From assembly GCF_036785885.1 (NCBI RefSeq), contig NC_092314.1, positions 13,847,638-13,911,637 on the forward strand: DNA of 64,000 nt. The letters run 5' to 3'. Positions 1 through 12,259 of this stretch are shown here, piece by piece. Under the pieces are notes generated by a model. The model made no database searches. It worked only from the letters and a program-made list of their open reading frames with translations, and was not told the DNA's origin. The translations under genes were made by a program, and so were the position numbers. This DNA comes from Coffea arabica (taxonomy: Eukaryota > Streptophyta > Magnoliopsida > Gentianales > Rubiaceae). Positions within the stretch are counted from its first letter, which is position 1, and each line of letters begins with the position of its first letter.

Positions 1-3000
1 TGGGATTCATTCATCTGAGAGTATAAATCTGATCCAAAACTTTCAGACAATTGTCCAGTGTGATTTACTGAACAAGAATCACACTGTTCTTCAACCTGTG
101 ACACCACAGCAAATATCAACATAAAGGGTAATCAGTAAAATAAAGATTCATCTAACCAAAAAACACACAATATTGAAAAGCAGAGAAATTGTTCAGCTGA
201 ATATTCGATCTCCATATTAATTAGCCTCACAATGACCTTAGTTCATAAGCTGTAGAAGTATGTGTATTCATGGTAACATTTTTCATATCCTGGTGGTCGA
301 CTTGACAAAACCAAAACATATCTATCTTATGGATTCTCCAGATTTAGCAAATGCATGTTTGTCCAAGTGAGATACCAATGAATACGAGATGAAGATGGAG
401 GACTAGCAGATTGACCTGTTGTCAAGCTTGGTATCTGTAACCTAAGTACATGTAAACAATTGATTGAGATACAAAAGATTATTTATAGTAAACATAAAGA
501 GGCACATCTTAATCCTTTTAAGAGAAGACAATAAGCAAAAAGATTATAGCCTTTCTTTTTGAATTTCAAAACAGCTAAATCTAATTGTAAAAATGATGAA
601 TTTTCCTAACTTGCTCCAAAAGCCAGCCTGGTGATGGTGAACATAAATTACTTGAAGAAGTGAAATTCATTTTTAAACTTAAAACAGAGATGAGGATTGA
701 ACCAAACTAAATCAGCTAAAGATTCTCTTCTTCATCTTCTCTTTTTGACGAGTTCCAACAACAGCTGCATTTCCCAAGTATATGACAATTTAAGAAAGCT
801 CCTCGCCTACACCAATGATATTACACAGTGGAACTGCATTAGGTATAATCTCTCATGTTCAGCATGTAACGATATATGTCCTCTGTTTGGGAAAAAATTC
901 TCAAAATAATGTTCTCATTCATTTTTTACTTTATTTCTCTAGGCAATTGCTATAATGTCATGAGACTCATGATCCAGAGATGGTTTACTGGGGAGATATC
1001 GAAAAGCTATTATATAGATCATGTTTTAGGGTCTGCATTGCCTAAAATGTCAGGAAAAATCACATACTCCTCCAATAAACAGAATACCTTCTAACACATC
1101 ATAAAACCTTCATTTAAACTATTTCTGTTTAGCATAAACGTCCACTAGATAGCACAAATGGGACAAGGTCTTCTCTTCAATGGAGGCAGATTTGCTCGTA
1201 GCATGTTGACAATTGGTCACTAGGCAAATTTGCCGACAGCATCGTTAGATTGAGCATTGTCTTCTGTAAGAATGAGAGGAAAGTTTTCCACATTCATGTT
1301 GACTGGCGATGAACAGAATTGCTTTTCTGTCTGTTGCCAATTTTCCAATTTTATGGATACCTAATCATACTTTTATGATTAACATCTGACAAATTTCGTG
1401 AAAAGCAATGGGAGCAATGGCAGGCTACCGGGGTACATCCACTATTACTAACTAGGATATTTCATTTTGACTGTAATGGGAAATTATACCTACAGTTAAA
1501 AGTATATTCAAAAAGGGGAAGAATCTGGGCATCAAATTTGGAAACTCAAGTCTTTTTGAGATAATGCCATGGAGAAAGCATCAATTCAGCCTCATACTTA
1601 CCATGGCATTAGAGAAAAGAACCTTCTCAATAAGCGTCAAATTTTTGAACCAATGCAATGCCTTCCATATTCTTTTATTTGTCATAGTATTTGTCAAGTA
1701 AACCACATAAAGCCAGTCCTGCTTCCCACCCTTGAATGGCATGTCTTCCGGTGTCTTGACCTTAAACTTAGTTGATGAAGTGCTCTCATCAATGCCTTCA
1801 CCTTTAATGTCAGTTACCGATGCCAATGTCCATGACCAGTGCATCCTTTGGAGGTCAGAACTGGTTTCAGGTTTTGAATCTGAAATAACAAGAATATCAC
1901 CCGGCAATACTTTGTAAAGCTCTTTACCATGGTCAACAAATTTGTTTTTCCATTGATCAACTTTAACATCGTATAGAAATTTTCCACAAGATTTTGCTTC
2001 CTCGAGAATTTGTACTTCAGCAAATGGTGCCTGATGTATAAATTCCATAGCAGAAGCGAGCTGTGCTCGTGTTTCTTCCAATAAAGGGTAGATGTAAGAG
2101 CCAAGGTAATTCCCTACTGATTCAAATAATTCAGGTATCCACTCAACCTGTAAAGTATAGAGATGGCATTCATTACATTAAGCCTAGGAAAAATGCAGTT
2201 GATGTAACCAAAGGAAAAAGGAAAACACCAGCAAAAGTTGGAGACATACAGCAAAAAAGACACAAGCACATCAAACAATATGTACTTCACTCAGAATCTA
2301 AATTGAGGGCAACAGTTCATATTCTTGCAATAGATACTGAATGTTGCTCAATTAACCGGTATCACAAATATCAAAAAAATGATGGCCTAGTATAGCACTA
2401 ACAAAAATTGGACATGCACAGCAAAAAAAATTGACAAAAAGACAAATTGAAGCTAAATTGAAGACAAGAGTTCCTCGTTTTTCAAACCTTAGAAAATGTA
2501 TGACAAAAAGTTGTGTCCAGAGATTAATTTCTGCAGGGCAATATTGCTGGAATAGAGAAGCTTAACTCTATGGCCTTAAGATTGATCACCTTGGCTATGC
2601 CACTCAAGAATCAACATTCCAACAACTCAAAGAAGAATCAACTAGAGAACTATAAAAGGATTGCTGTTGAAATTTGAAACATCTCAATTTTTGAGGTTCA
2701 GACATCCCACAATGGGATTGAGATAGCTTAAGTCTATCTAGTCTCAATTTGGGATGTCTCATGTCCATATTGCTAAAGAAGTAGAATTGAGACATCCCAA
2801 TTCCCCATAACAAATATAGGTTTAACAATGTGATCCAATTAAAGCAAATAATTTTATACTTCCAACAAACGAAAATTTCTGAATTTGTAGCCCATCCATT
2901 GCAATGATATAAAATTCCAGAATTTGTTACCATTTTGCTGTTCCTTCTTTTCACTCAAACAACATACACTACCTTCTAAGAAGCATATAATCCATAGTAA

Positions 3001-4073
3001 CTAGAAAAAGTTTCTGGCACTTTATTTTGTGCTTCTAACAAGAAAAAAAAAAGTTTAAAAATCTTTATCAAATATCTCTTTCACTTTCCTGAATCACATT
3101 AGATAGTTCATATTTTCTGTTATTTTTACTGTAGATTAAATTCTGAATTATATGATGTAAATGTTTTTCCATTGTCTTCTTAACCACTGATTTTCCATCA
3201 TATAGCCCTAATTTTATCTATACATACTGTGTACAAGGTGACAGTATTTCAATTGATATTTAAAGAATTGAAGACTATGATATTTAGTGAAAACGCACAG
3301 CCAGAGGCCTAGAAATAAGATATGCTCTTTAGTCTGAAATATTATGCAATATTTCTCACTAGTATGTACCGGTGAATCTTACGATCCCCATGTATCCTCC
3401 CCATTTCTTAAATCCCATTCCTTCCCTGCTAAAAAAATTATTATTTAAAAAAAAAAAAAAGAACTATGGTCGAGACATTGAATTGTACAATAGATTAATG
3501 TTATAAAATAATAAAATGACTTTCGCCCTCAAAGTCAAGCTTAAATGGTCGAGACATTGATATATAACTATGTGGGGCATGATTTAATTTTGAAATTTTC
3601 TCTTTTCTGTCTTCCTCCTTGTAAGATATAGACTGAATATATGACCGATTTCATTCACACTAACAAATATTGGTCTAAAATAACTATACTTTGTACGGTG
3701 TCAAAAATAAAAACTCTAGTTTCAACAAAACAGAACTTTAAGGGCACTAAGTGGATTCACTCCAAAACAATGATGAATAAAAAAAAATGTATACATTTCA
3801 TCATTTGTCAGAGCTTTAGTCAAACTTCTGTTGCAAACGATTTGAGAGAAAGTTGCAAAATAACTCAACTTTACTTATGAGTATTTGACTAAAAGAAAGC
3901 AACAAAGACAATCATCAGAAATGAAAAATGAAGTATGGAACATAGATTCTAACCTGATCTTTGTATCGATTCTCATTAAAAATGTCATGAAGGGACCATT
4001 TCAAAACCACGTCAGTGAAGTCATCTTTAGGCCATGCTCTCTTCTTGCTTGAACAACCCCCTTCCATCATCAT
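1..4073 (-). CDS. TRANK1-like dual-helicase gene, copy A (5' exons only; runs off left edge)
   Basis: Three 5' exons of a large helicase gene are visible: exon 1 at 3954-4073, exon 2 at 1602-2147 and the start of exon 3 at 1-95, which continues beyond the window. Splice sites are canonical (exon 1 CAG|GT, exon 2 ATG|GTAAGT, acceptors ACAG). Exon lengths (120 and 546 nt) equal those of the complete copy at 45011-60471, and all visible frames are open. Protein differences from that copy are scattered substitutions such as EFIHQ/ESIHQ and GIDES/GIDGS, with no stop or frameshift. The start is placed at the MMMEG methionine triplet; an in-frame ATG nine codons upstream is also possible. Exon 2 encodes the N-terminal region found ahead of the SEN1-like helicase in this family. 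Introns 1 (1806 bp) and 2 (1506 bp) hold no other gene. Whether the rest of this copy is intact cannot be seen. Confidence 0.85.
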
Positions 4074-4480
4074 TTCTTCTACAATCACTCTTACCTGCAA
4101 CTTTTTTGTCTCCCAAATGAACTTGAAAACTGAACAAAAATAAATTCCCAGATGGACATTAAAGCCTTCTGAATACCATGCATGACCATCACTCTCTTAT
4201 ATGCAACCTTTTTTTTTTTTCCAAACGATAAAGCAACCTTTTTTTTTTTGCTTTTTGCTTTTTGTAAAAACTGTAGTGCCTGAATCTGAAAATGAATTAA
4301 GCTGGTCTTTTCATTTTCCCACTACCAGGCCTAATTTTTTTTTCTTTGAAAAAGAAACTCTATCCATTCATAAGCAGGATTTACAATGCAAGTTGGAAAG
4401 TTGTCCCCCACCCCACCCCCCCCCCCCCCCCCCCCCCCCCGCGCCGGGTTAAGATAACTTAGCTAGTAAGTAGGCTGGAG

Positions 4481-5035
4481 CAGGGGCGGATTTTCACTGG
4501 GGACACGGGCCCATTGTCCCCTTTAAATTTCTATCATACCCATAAAAATTTGATGTAATTTTAAGAGTGCCTCCTGAGATTTTGTGTATCCATTGATTTA
4601 TATGCTCTTAAACTTGTCTTTGATTTTATCTGTTGTTATAGATACTATAAAAAGGATTTTTTCAGTTATGAATATAGTGAAAAATCGGTTACGAAATAGA
4701 ATCGAAGACACTTGGATGAATGATTGTTTAGTTACTTATATTGTGAAAAATATAGTTCGTGAAGTTCAAAATGAAAAAGTTGTAATCCGTTATCAAAATA
4801 TGAAAACTTGTTATGAGCAATTGTAAATGATTTAGTTTATTTTTTGAAATAAAATTATTATTACATTAATAATTTTGAGTTTATCTTTTTATGTTTTTCA
4901 TAGAATATATGTATCATTTATACTCATATGTAGTTGTTTGTGAATATCTTTTTCTTAAAAAATAGATAAAAAATAGATAAAAAATTTAAGAGTTGCTTTT
5001 GTCCCCACTAAAAAATTTTTCTAGCTCCGCCACTG
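4481..5035 (+). mobile_element. Internally deleted hAT element nested in the LINE
   Basis: The terminal inverted repeats are CAGGGGCGGA (4481-4490) and TCCGCCACTG (5026-5035), with one mismatch, and GTCCCC blocks lie just inside both ends. The flanking 8 bp, GGCTGGAG and GACCGGAG, look like a diverged hAT target-site duplication. The plus strand retains the last 80 or so codons of a transposase of the ZMYM1-like/TTF-type hAT group, with the motifs MNIVKNRLRNR, WMNDCLVTYI and RYQNMKT (4584-4826). The rest of the transposase has been deleted, so it could only move in trans, if at all. Confidence 0.75.
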
Positions 5036-5149
5036 GACCGGAGTATTTCCTGTCCTGCACACATGTGCAATCCGGCATTCTTGGAATTCATCTCTAAGTT
5101 TCCGAACTTTGTGTACCACATGCCGTATTGCTGACCACTTGAGATCCTT

Positions 5150-5948
5150 GGTGACAAGTTTTCTATACCAATTCAATACCACCTCTAGCATTCCGCCAAG
5201 TGTCCTATTATTATTTGGGACTTTAATTTTTTAATAATTCAAATTAGTTTGGTTTAACAAAATTTTTCCTCAACCTACTTTGAACCGACCGGTCTAATTT
5301 TTCTTCCAATACTTTTGTACGGCAACCACTCAAGAAGGTTGCTTTGGGAAAAAGAAAAAGATAACCCTAAACAAAATTGCCGCACCTTGTCCAATAAGTT
5401 GAAAGTTGAAGAAAGGTCTTGAATGTTGTGTCACCACTCCAAAGAGGATCTGACTGCGTTTTCATGCTAATGGCAATTACATTTTGTTTCTTGTTAGACC
5501 GGTCACGCGGGCATCCGGCGGTTTTTCGTTTCACATTTTTTTGTTTTTGGATCAAAAGGTTGGGGGCAGATTTTGAATACCAATAATGTCATCTTGGTCT
5601 CTGCAACTATTCTTGCAGAAAGTTTGGTCTGAATTGTAGCAGCGTTCCTTTTCCCTACATCCCCGAGTTAATCTGCATCCCGATCTTCAGATCCTTTGCA
5701 TTTCCCAGCATTCAGATATCCGTGGAGGCCGACCAGATGAGGACCAAGAATCTGAGCCTCGCAGGTTGTTGTTTCTCTCAAAATTGGAAGAAAAATTAGA
5801 CCGATCGGTTCAAAGTCTTAGAGGTTGAGGAAAAATTTTGTTAAACCAAACCAATTTGAATTATTAGAAAATTAAAGTCCCAAATAATAATAGGACACTT
5901 GACGAAATGCTAGAGGTGGCATTGAATTGGCATAAGAAACTTGTCACC
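5150..5948. mobile_element. Foldback-like element with about 160-bp inverted arms
   Basis: The arms at 5150-5309 and 5784-5948 are inverted copies, starting GGTGACAAG and ending CTTGTCACC, and they enclose about 470 bp of unrelated sequence. They interrupt the LINE coding remnant between its RT-like and RNase H-like parts. A short direct repeat around AGATCC (about 5142 and 5951) may be a decayed target duplication. The enclosed sequence has no convincing ORF. A Mutator-like or other TIR superfamily is possible, but the class is not settled. Confidence 0.5.
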
Positions 5949-6117
5949 GAAGATCCAAGTGAGTGCCATATTACTTGGTCTTCTGGCCATGAGTCACAAA
6001 GGGGGATTGAGCAAATGATCTCAGCTTCATGCAGAGGAAAAACATTCATAATGGTCTCCTCTTTCCAACGACAACTATGATGATCGATCAGCTCTGAAAC
6101 CAATCTTGCATTCAAGA

Positions 6118-6907
6118 TACTAGGCCTACTTGACTTCTTGAGTCATAATGATAATGCATGTATACCACTTAATGAACTTGTTTTTGTACATCTTTTGGTT
6201 AATTTTCTTCCTTTTAGGTAACGAAAGGGTAATCATTGATTAATTTGTTTTGTGAAACTCATTTAAAATGTTGAGAGTTCGAAGTCCTTTTCCGAACTTC
6301 TCTTGTATAGTGTTTTACATGACTATCAAAAAATCAACAAAAGAAGAAAGGAAGAAGAATGCGTTTGGACTTTGATGTATTTAGGAGTTAACATTTTCTA
6401 TCCCTTTATCTTCCCAAAGGAAACTCCATTTGGATATGGGAAAATTACTAAATTAGTTGCACGGCTGGTGAAGGGCCATGTCATAGTAATTAGTTGTACT
6501 TTAGTGGTACATTTAACTTTTAACTACTAATAGTTATTTTTCCAAAAAGATGGTAAGGGATAAATATAAAACACCCTTCAAATGCACATTTGACCCCTAA
6601 TATTAAGCACATGTGCCAAATTCGTTCCTAAAATTTTGATAAAATAAATTTAGTTTCCAAAGTATTTTATTTTATACAAATTTAGGACAATTGATGGAAA
6701 TTCAACAATTCTAATGGTCAAACTTAATTTACTGTGAGTCAAAAGTGTTGAATTGATTAGAGTATAGCATTGAAAAAGATGCCTTTTTGCTGTCGTTATC
6801 TATATGGACCTGTTATAGGTTTTTTTAGAGAAGGGTTCAAATTGGAAACAAAAGAGAGATAGAATTTATGCTTATGTTCGTGTTCCTAATAGTGCAACGG
6901 AATCTGA
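6118..6907. repeat. 5' flank of copy A, duplicated at 60690-61525
   Basis: This flank aligns almost base for base with the region upstream of the complete helicase gene (about 60690-61525). Together with 1-4333 it forms the direct segmental duplication 1-6907 / 56423-61525. Homology ends abruptly near 6907, where the copies diverge into different transposon sequences. No ORF is supported inside it. Confidence 0.8.
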
Positions 6908-6914
6908 TTTGGAA

Positions 6915-7250
6915 TAAATACCAATTTTTTTTCATCAAAATTGGCACATTGAAGTAGCATTCGTTAAACGCGGTCATGATGAATCTGATACCTTTGAAAT
7001 AAAGGAAATGTCCCTAAACTTATGCATTTTATTGTAGATCACACTAATGCTATAAAAAAACCGTCCTTGAAAATGCTCCTAAAAATCTCAAGCCCATTGG
7101 TTCCGATATATAGAAGGATTTTGACAAGTGAGACTACAAGCATTATTGTTAATGACATTGAACATGAATTGTGTGTCATTTTGTGTGATGAAAGGAGCAA
7201 TTGGCAGTTACCATATGTTACGTGGATTCACATGGACATGTAACTGAGTG
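6915..7250 (+). pseudogene. Degraded hAT (ZMYM1-like, DUF4371) transposase fragment
   Basis: With frame changes, the plus strand reads RGHDESD, followed by KMLLKISSPLVPIYR, SETTSIIVNDIEHE and LCVILCDERS. This follows the order of the DUF4371 part of plant ZMYM1/TTF-type hAT transposases (RGHDES... then an E-T-T-I-I block then a VDESRD-like block). Stops and frameshifts interrupt it. It begins where homology between the two duplicated flanks ends. Confidence 0.55.
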
Positions 7251-7365
7251 TTTTCTCGGTATTTTACATGTAAATCATATTCTTTCACTTAAATAAGCAA
7301 TAGATACTTTATTTTCAAAGTATGGTGTGTGTATATCACAAATCAATGGATAAGATTAGGGCTGC

Positions 7366-9236
7366 AAACGAATCGATCCGCTCGCGAGTAGATAAAGTCA
7401 AAACTCGACTTGAACTCGGTCAACATCGAACTCGAGTCAAGTTCAAACTGACCAAATCAAATTCGAGCTCAAACTCGAGTTAAAAAATACTCAGTTCATT
7501 AGCTCATGATCTGACTTGATTATATATATAGTAAAATTACATATATATTTCTAATATTTTATTATGAAAAAATCATTCAAAACGTCCTTCGCATTTTACA
7601 AGATGACTTTTTTCGTCCCTCACTTTTAAAAGTGTAATTTTACGTCCCTTACAAATTCACATTGATCAAATTTGGTCTCTATCTAGGTTTTCGATTAATT
7701 TTTATCGGAATCCTTCATGTGCCTTGCATGTGATCATTTTTTAAAAAAAAAATTGTCAAATCAAATTTTGTATAATCTGATTCATAGTCCCTCACATTTC
7801 ACAAAATAAATTTTTTGATCCCTAACATTTTACAAAATGAATTATTTTGTCCCTTACATTTCACAAAATGAATTTTTCCATCTCTCACATTTTTTAAAAT
7901 GGATTTTTTCATCCTTCATTGATCATGTGTATGAATAGTTTTTTTTTCTTTAAATCCACATATATATATATATATATATATCTATTTGATTCCACCTAAA
8001 CAATATGAATAGCATATAATATATCTTTATTTAATTTCACTTAAATAAGTTAATCGTAGTTGTACACATGCTATTCAACATATATATATATACGGGAGTT
8101 TAAAACTAACAATTTTATTTTAAATCATGTATATATCTTAGATGATTTCACCATATGAACCTATTTAATATTTGTGACCTTTCTCTTTTGGTAATAATTT
8201 ATTTATTGAGTTGTATAATAAGACCATCTAATTAATAGGTTCTAACTTAAATTCTATAGTCGTGCTAATAAATTGCAGTTTAAATTTGAAATTTCTACAC
8301 GCCACTTTTAAAACCAACAGTTGAATTACTTGCCTTGTGGTTATATTAAAATTTGAAAGTGTCAATCACTTATTTCTTTTTGTCATACTTTTCCTTTGTT
8401 TATTTTTCAGTCCAAATTTAATTTGATATAAACACTCAATAATGTTTAGGATTAAATGTTTTCTTTGTTTTCAATATTTGAGTAAAACAAAATGAATATG
8501 AGTGAAAAACTAACAATTTTTTTAAACCCATATATATATATATTTGATTTCACCTGAATAGTATGAATAGCATGTAATATATCTTTATTTGATTTCGTCA
8601 GGTGAAATCAAATAGAGATATATTATGTGCTATTCATATTGCTTAGGTGAAATCAAACAGATATATACGTGTGTTTAAAAAAAATTATTCACACACATAA
8701 TCAATTAGGAATGAAAAAATCCATTTTGGAAAGTGTGAAAGATGAAAAAATTTATTTTGTGAAATGTGAGGGACTATAAATCGAATTATGTAAATTTTGA
8801 TTTGACAATTTTACCTTAAAAAAATGATCACGTGCAAGGTACGTGGTGGATTCTAGTAAAAAATTAGTCGGAAACCTAGGTAGGGATCAAATTTGATCAA
8901 TGTAAATGTGTAAGGGACGTAAAATTACATTTTTAAAAGTGATGGATGAAAAAAATTATTTTGCAAAATGTGAGAGACATTTTGAACAATTTTTTCTTTA
9001 TTATTTATTAAGAAAAAAATATTATTTTATTCATTTTTAAAAAATAAAATAATTATTTTTTATACTCAATCTCGAGCTCGAACTCAAGCTCAACTCAAAT
9101 TACTCAACTCGAATTTGAGTTGAGCTTGAGCTTTACATTGACAGTTCATTGGGTTCGAGTTTGACAAAATCAAGTCGAGATTCAGATCGATTAAACCAAA
9201 AGTCGACTCGAATCGACTTATTTGCTGCTATAATCA
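7366..9236. mobile_element. GAGCTCGAG-rich non-autonomous TIR element, copy 1
   Basis: The ends are a GGGCTGCAAACGAATCG-like left terminus and its inverted counterpart (CGACTTATTTGCTGCT). Both are followed inward by many ACTCGAGTT/GAGCTCGAG half-palindromes that make the termini self-complementary. It shares ends and an AT-rich core with the element at 13449-13877 and, in its termini, with 11771-12259. There is no coding capacity. It is enlarged by a second element nested at 7566-8996. Confidence 0.6.
7566..8996. mobile_element. Long-TIR element nested in the GAGCTCGAG element
   Basis: The inverted arms of roughly 170 bp start GAAAAAATCATTCAAAACGT and end with the near-complement ACATTTTGAACAATTTTTTC. 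A perfect 8-bp duplication, TTTATTAT, flanks it (7558-7565 and 8997-9004). The related element at 13449-13877 provides the uninterrupted target. The interior includes a TA run (about 7962-7981) and a long imperfect palindrome at about 8530-8665. No transposase is present. The 8-bp duplication points to hAT, while the long arms would also fit a Mutator-like element. Confidence 0.7.
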
Positions 9237-10860
9237 AGATTATGATGGAGCAAATACGTACAAGGGGAATATAATGGTTTAAAAACTTTGATTGTGAAGG
9301 TAAAGAATTCTGCATATTATATCATTGTTTTGCTCATCAACTTCAACTGTGTTATACAAGTTACAAAGAAATACGTTCAAGTATCTTCTACATATATAAT
9401 ACATTGCCTGTCTTGGTAATGTCCTTCAAAGGTTTGTCTAAAAGACAAGAAATTTCAGAGAAAAAGGGCTTAGGAAAGTTGTTAATGATCTAATGATTGG
9501 AGAACTTGTAAGTAGCCGAGGCTTAAATCAAGAAACTAGCTTTCATTGAGCTTGTGACACGCGTTGACGTTTACATTTTGTCTCATTATTAAAGTTGGTT
9601 CTTTTTTACCAAAAAAAAATTATAGTTAGTTCTAATACATGATTCTCTGATAAATCTCTTTTGATAATTGAAGATTATGGTCTTGTGGAGCAAAAAGGTC
9701 AAGCATATACACTTCTTAATCAAATCTTTTGAATATATGCATGTTCTTCATACTTGACGAAGAAAAGTAAGTGAATCTCAAATGCACTCTCAAGTTTATC
9801 CTATTTAAATCTAGTCAATGAAAACTTTACCAAAAGTAATCAAAAGGTGCCAAGGTATCATAGCAAAAATAAAATAATATATTATCATTAATTTGCACTA
9901 TCTTTTGTCTCGTTAATTTTGTTAATAATATTAGTAATTGAGACCATATAAATAAATTATAATGTGCTAAAAATGGTCAAAAAAACTAAGGAATCGTAGT
10001 TGGAACAAAACAGTATATTATCATTAAATTTTACCGCCTTTATCTCGTTAATTTTGCAAACATAATCATTGATAGGTGTTAAATTGACAGGATGTAATGT
10101 GTTCAAAATTAAGAGTTTAGCATGCAAGCGGTTCAAAATTGAAGTTTAGAATGCAAAGTGAAAAAAATAATACTAGTTCAGGGATGCAAACTAAAGTTAA
10201 TCCTTTTCTTTTCCAAACCCATGAGGGTTTTGGTCCGAATCTAAGTACTAATAAATTCTATGAGTTAGATTCTGGATCAAGTGAATTCAGCTTAGATTCT
10301 ATCCAATGATATGCCTAATCAAAGTTATCTAATACTAAGAACCCTTCCTTGGAAATTCGGTCTATGAACAATGTCTATACTGACTAAACATATATACATC
10401 TGAAATCGTACTTGGTTGATCACTAAAACATTTCTCGGACGGGCTCTCATATTTGGTAAAACCTAGTTGACTAATTAAGCATAATATATATACCAGGTGA
10501 AATAGAATAAAACTCAAGAATTCCCATTATTTATTCCTTTTCCTTTTTCTTTTTGTTATCTAATGTGTGATTGGTAAATGACTATTTTATATTTTTCTAT
10601 TCATCTAGATTTACATGTTGATTACTAACATCCGAATCAAGTAGTAAATCAAATTCTTGGTAATGTATAATGAAATAATTAATTTTTATTTTCTTCCCCA
10701 TTCCAAAATGTTGTGACCCTTTATCCTCTCAAAAGGTCATGATACTGTGCAAAACAACTGCAAAGAAAATGTACATCGTAATAAGTCAAAATAAGGACTA
10801 AATAAATTAACCACTATTACTATTATTAGAACACAGAAACATTATTATTATCATCATTAT
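9237..10860. other. AT-rich intergenic stretch
   Basis: No gene is supported here. One imperfect tandem repeat of roughly 125 bp is visible (about 9858-9980 and 9983-10100, sharing TATTATCATTAA and TCTCGTTAATTTTG). The right part, about 10480-10800, resembles the sequences at 12630-12740, 14950-15120 and 42790-42930. The 14950-15120 block lies downstream of the cysteine-rich peptide gene, which suggests decayed copies of that gene's 3' flank. Confidence 0.5.
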
Positions 10861-10881
10861 AATCATGATTATTTGGTCGAG

Positions 10882-11156
10882 CTTGCATGAGCAAGAGTAA
10901 GGATCAAGATCACATAAACAATCAAATTCGACTTCTGCTCTTCGTAGAAAGTATAGTGGAATATCAATGAAAATTGAATTGATTGGTTTAAAGGCCTAAA
11001 TTTCAAGGATCAGATGACAAAGTGAAAATTGAACCTAGAAATCTTGTATTGCATCCTAATACACGTACCTAGACTGGAAGGAGTTGATGGGGTGAAGAGA
11101 CTTCGGAAAATCAAGAGAGAAAAGATGACAAGGTATATAGGGTTCTTCATAGTCAT
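10882..11156 (-). pseudogene. Truncated paralogue of the secreted cysteine-rich peptide gene
   Basis: Exon 1 (11069-11156) is open: it starts MTMKNP, has a hydrophobic signal-peptide core, and ends in phase 1 at a GTACGT donor, exactly as in the gene at 15157-16031. The second exon survives only as about 54 bp (10882-10935) encoding FDCLCDLDPYSCSC. The first half of the mature domain, with three cysteines, is missing. The terminal cysteine and stop codon are also gone, so the frame runs on. The block corresponding to the TATA box of the intact gene is altered (CTTTATGT). It is probably a non-functional tandem duplicate. Confidence 0.65.
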
Positions 11157-11770
11157 TGCCTTTCTTGTAACATTACTTTGGCAAGGATTGTGGTGCTAAT
11201 GTTGCAGCGACTGGACATAAAGGCCCCAATTTACTGATTCTGTTACATGGTATTAATGAAGAGGTGCACAATAAGGACAATTACTTTAATTAATGCCCCC
11301 ACATTATAATCTTGAAAAGAAGATTGACAAAATAAATTCTACAGATTTGTTGATATATGGCCACAAAATAAAAAGAGGCAAGATACGTTTAGGAAAATTT
11401 ATAGAGATTTCTCTAGCAGATTTTCTAACGGGTGTTTAATGGGCACTTATTAAGACGCCTAAATCATACTTAAGTTATTATGTAAATATACACACTCACA
11501 TGCACTCCTAAATTGTGACAGTTTCCAGAATTAGTTAAATTTTTCTAAGAAAACTAATAATTGAGACCCCTCATAACACCTAAATCATAGGTAACTTACA
11601 TATTTTTCGAAAAAAAAAATTGGCACCACTCATAAATACTAGAGATGTCTCGTACTTTTAGAGGTAATTCCCGCCCTTAGGTTGACGTAGCACTGAGGCT
11701 CCGTACAGCACTTTGCTCATCCACTCTCTTGTATAATCCAGCCCAATCTCACCCTAGACTCACCCAGACT
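11157..11770. other. Upstream region of the truncated peptide paralogue
   Basis: No gene is supported. About 11157-11400 resembles the upstream region of the intact peptide gene and its repeated fragments (GGTATTAATGAA, TAATCTTGAAAAGAAGATTGAC). The rest is AT-rich and ends in the sequence duplicated around the element at 11771. Confidence 0.45.
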
Positions 11771-12259
11771 AGGGGTGGAGCTGAACCAAGTAGCTCAACT
11801 CGAGCTCGCGAGCTATTTGGTCAGCAACTCGAGCTCGAGCTCGGTTGACCAAGCTCGATCTCGAGCTCGAGCTGCTCGTTAGAGCTATCGAGTCGAGCTT
11901 GATATTGGAAATATGATACTCGAGAGCTCGACGAGTTCCATCGAGTTTTTTATAATATATATTTTAATTTTTATGATTGTGAAATGTCAATAATATCCTT
12001 TATTTAAAATTATATATAAAATAATTTTTATTACTTGAGCTTGATTAGGTTTGATTGAGTTCGAATAAGCTCGATTGAGTTTGATTTGAATTGATTACAT
12101 TTAATTAAACTCGATCTCGAGTTCGAGCTCGAGTTCCATAAATTGATGTCGAGCTCGAGCTCGAACTCAAATTTTAAAAGCTTGACGAGCTCAAGCTCGA
12201 GCTTAGTTATATTTGCCTTGAGTCGAGCTCGAGTAGTGCACTACTCGATAGCAACCCTA
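11771..12259. mobile_element. GAGCTCGAG-rich non-autonomous element, copy 2
   Basis: A 0.49 kb element densely packed with GAGCTCGAG/CTCGAGCTC palindromes near both ends, around an AT-rich centre. It starts AGGGGTGGAGC and ends AGCAACCCTA. A direct repeat, ACCCAGACT (11762-11770 and 12260-12268), flanks it and supports transposition with an 8-9 bp target duplication. There is no ORF. Confidence 0.65.

Larger units (their letters stand above)
4334..6117 (-). mobile_element. 5'-truncated LINE remnant inserted in the copy A promoter
   Basis: The insertion is absent from the matching promoter of the second gene copy (around 60690). It is flanked by an 11-bp direct repeat with one mismatch (TACCAGGCCTA at 4323-4333, TACTAGGCCTA at 6118-6128). 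The left end reads as an A-run on the minus strand preceded by a typical plant L1 3' end (TAGAGTTTCTTTTTCAAAG). Minus-strand coding remnants resemble the reverse-transcriptase C-terminal region (IPLCDSWPEDQVIWH, about 5990-6115) and the RNase H region (FQECRIAHVCR, about 5050-5110). Two other elements are nested inside, and a C-homopolymer of nearly 30 bases lies at about 4413-4440. The element is dead. Confidence 0.7.

Noticed and set aside
697..1094. Small ORFs at 697-1094 and their duplicates at 57119-57509
   Set aside because: They lie in intron 2 of the helicase copies, differ in frame between copies and have no domain.
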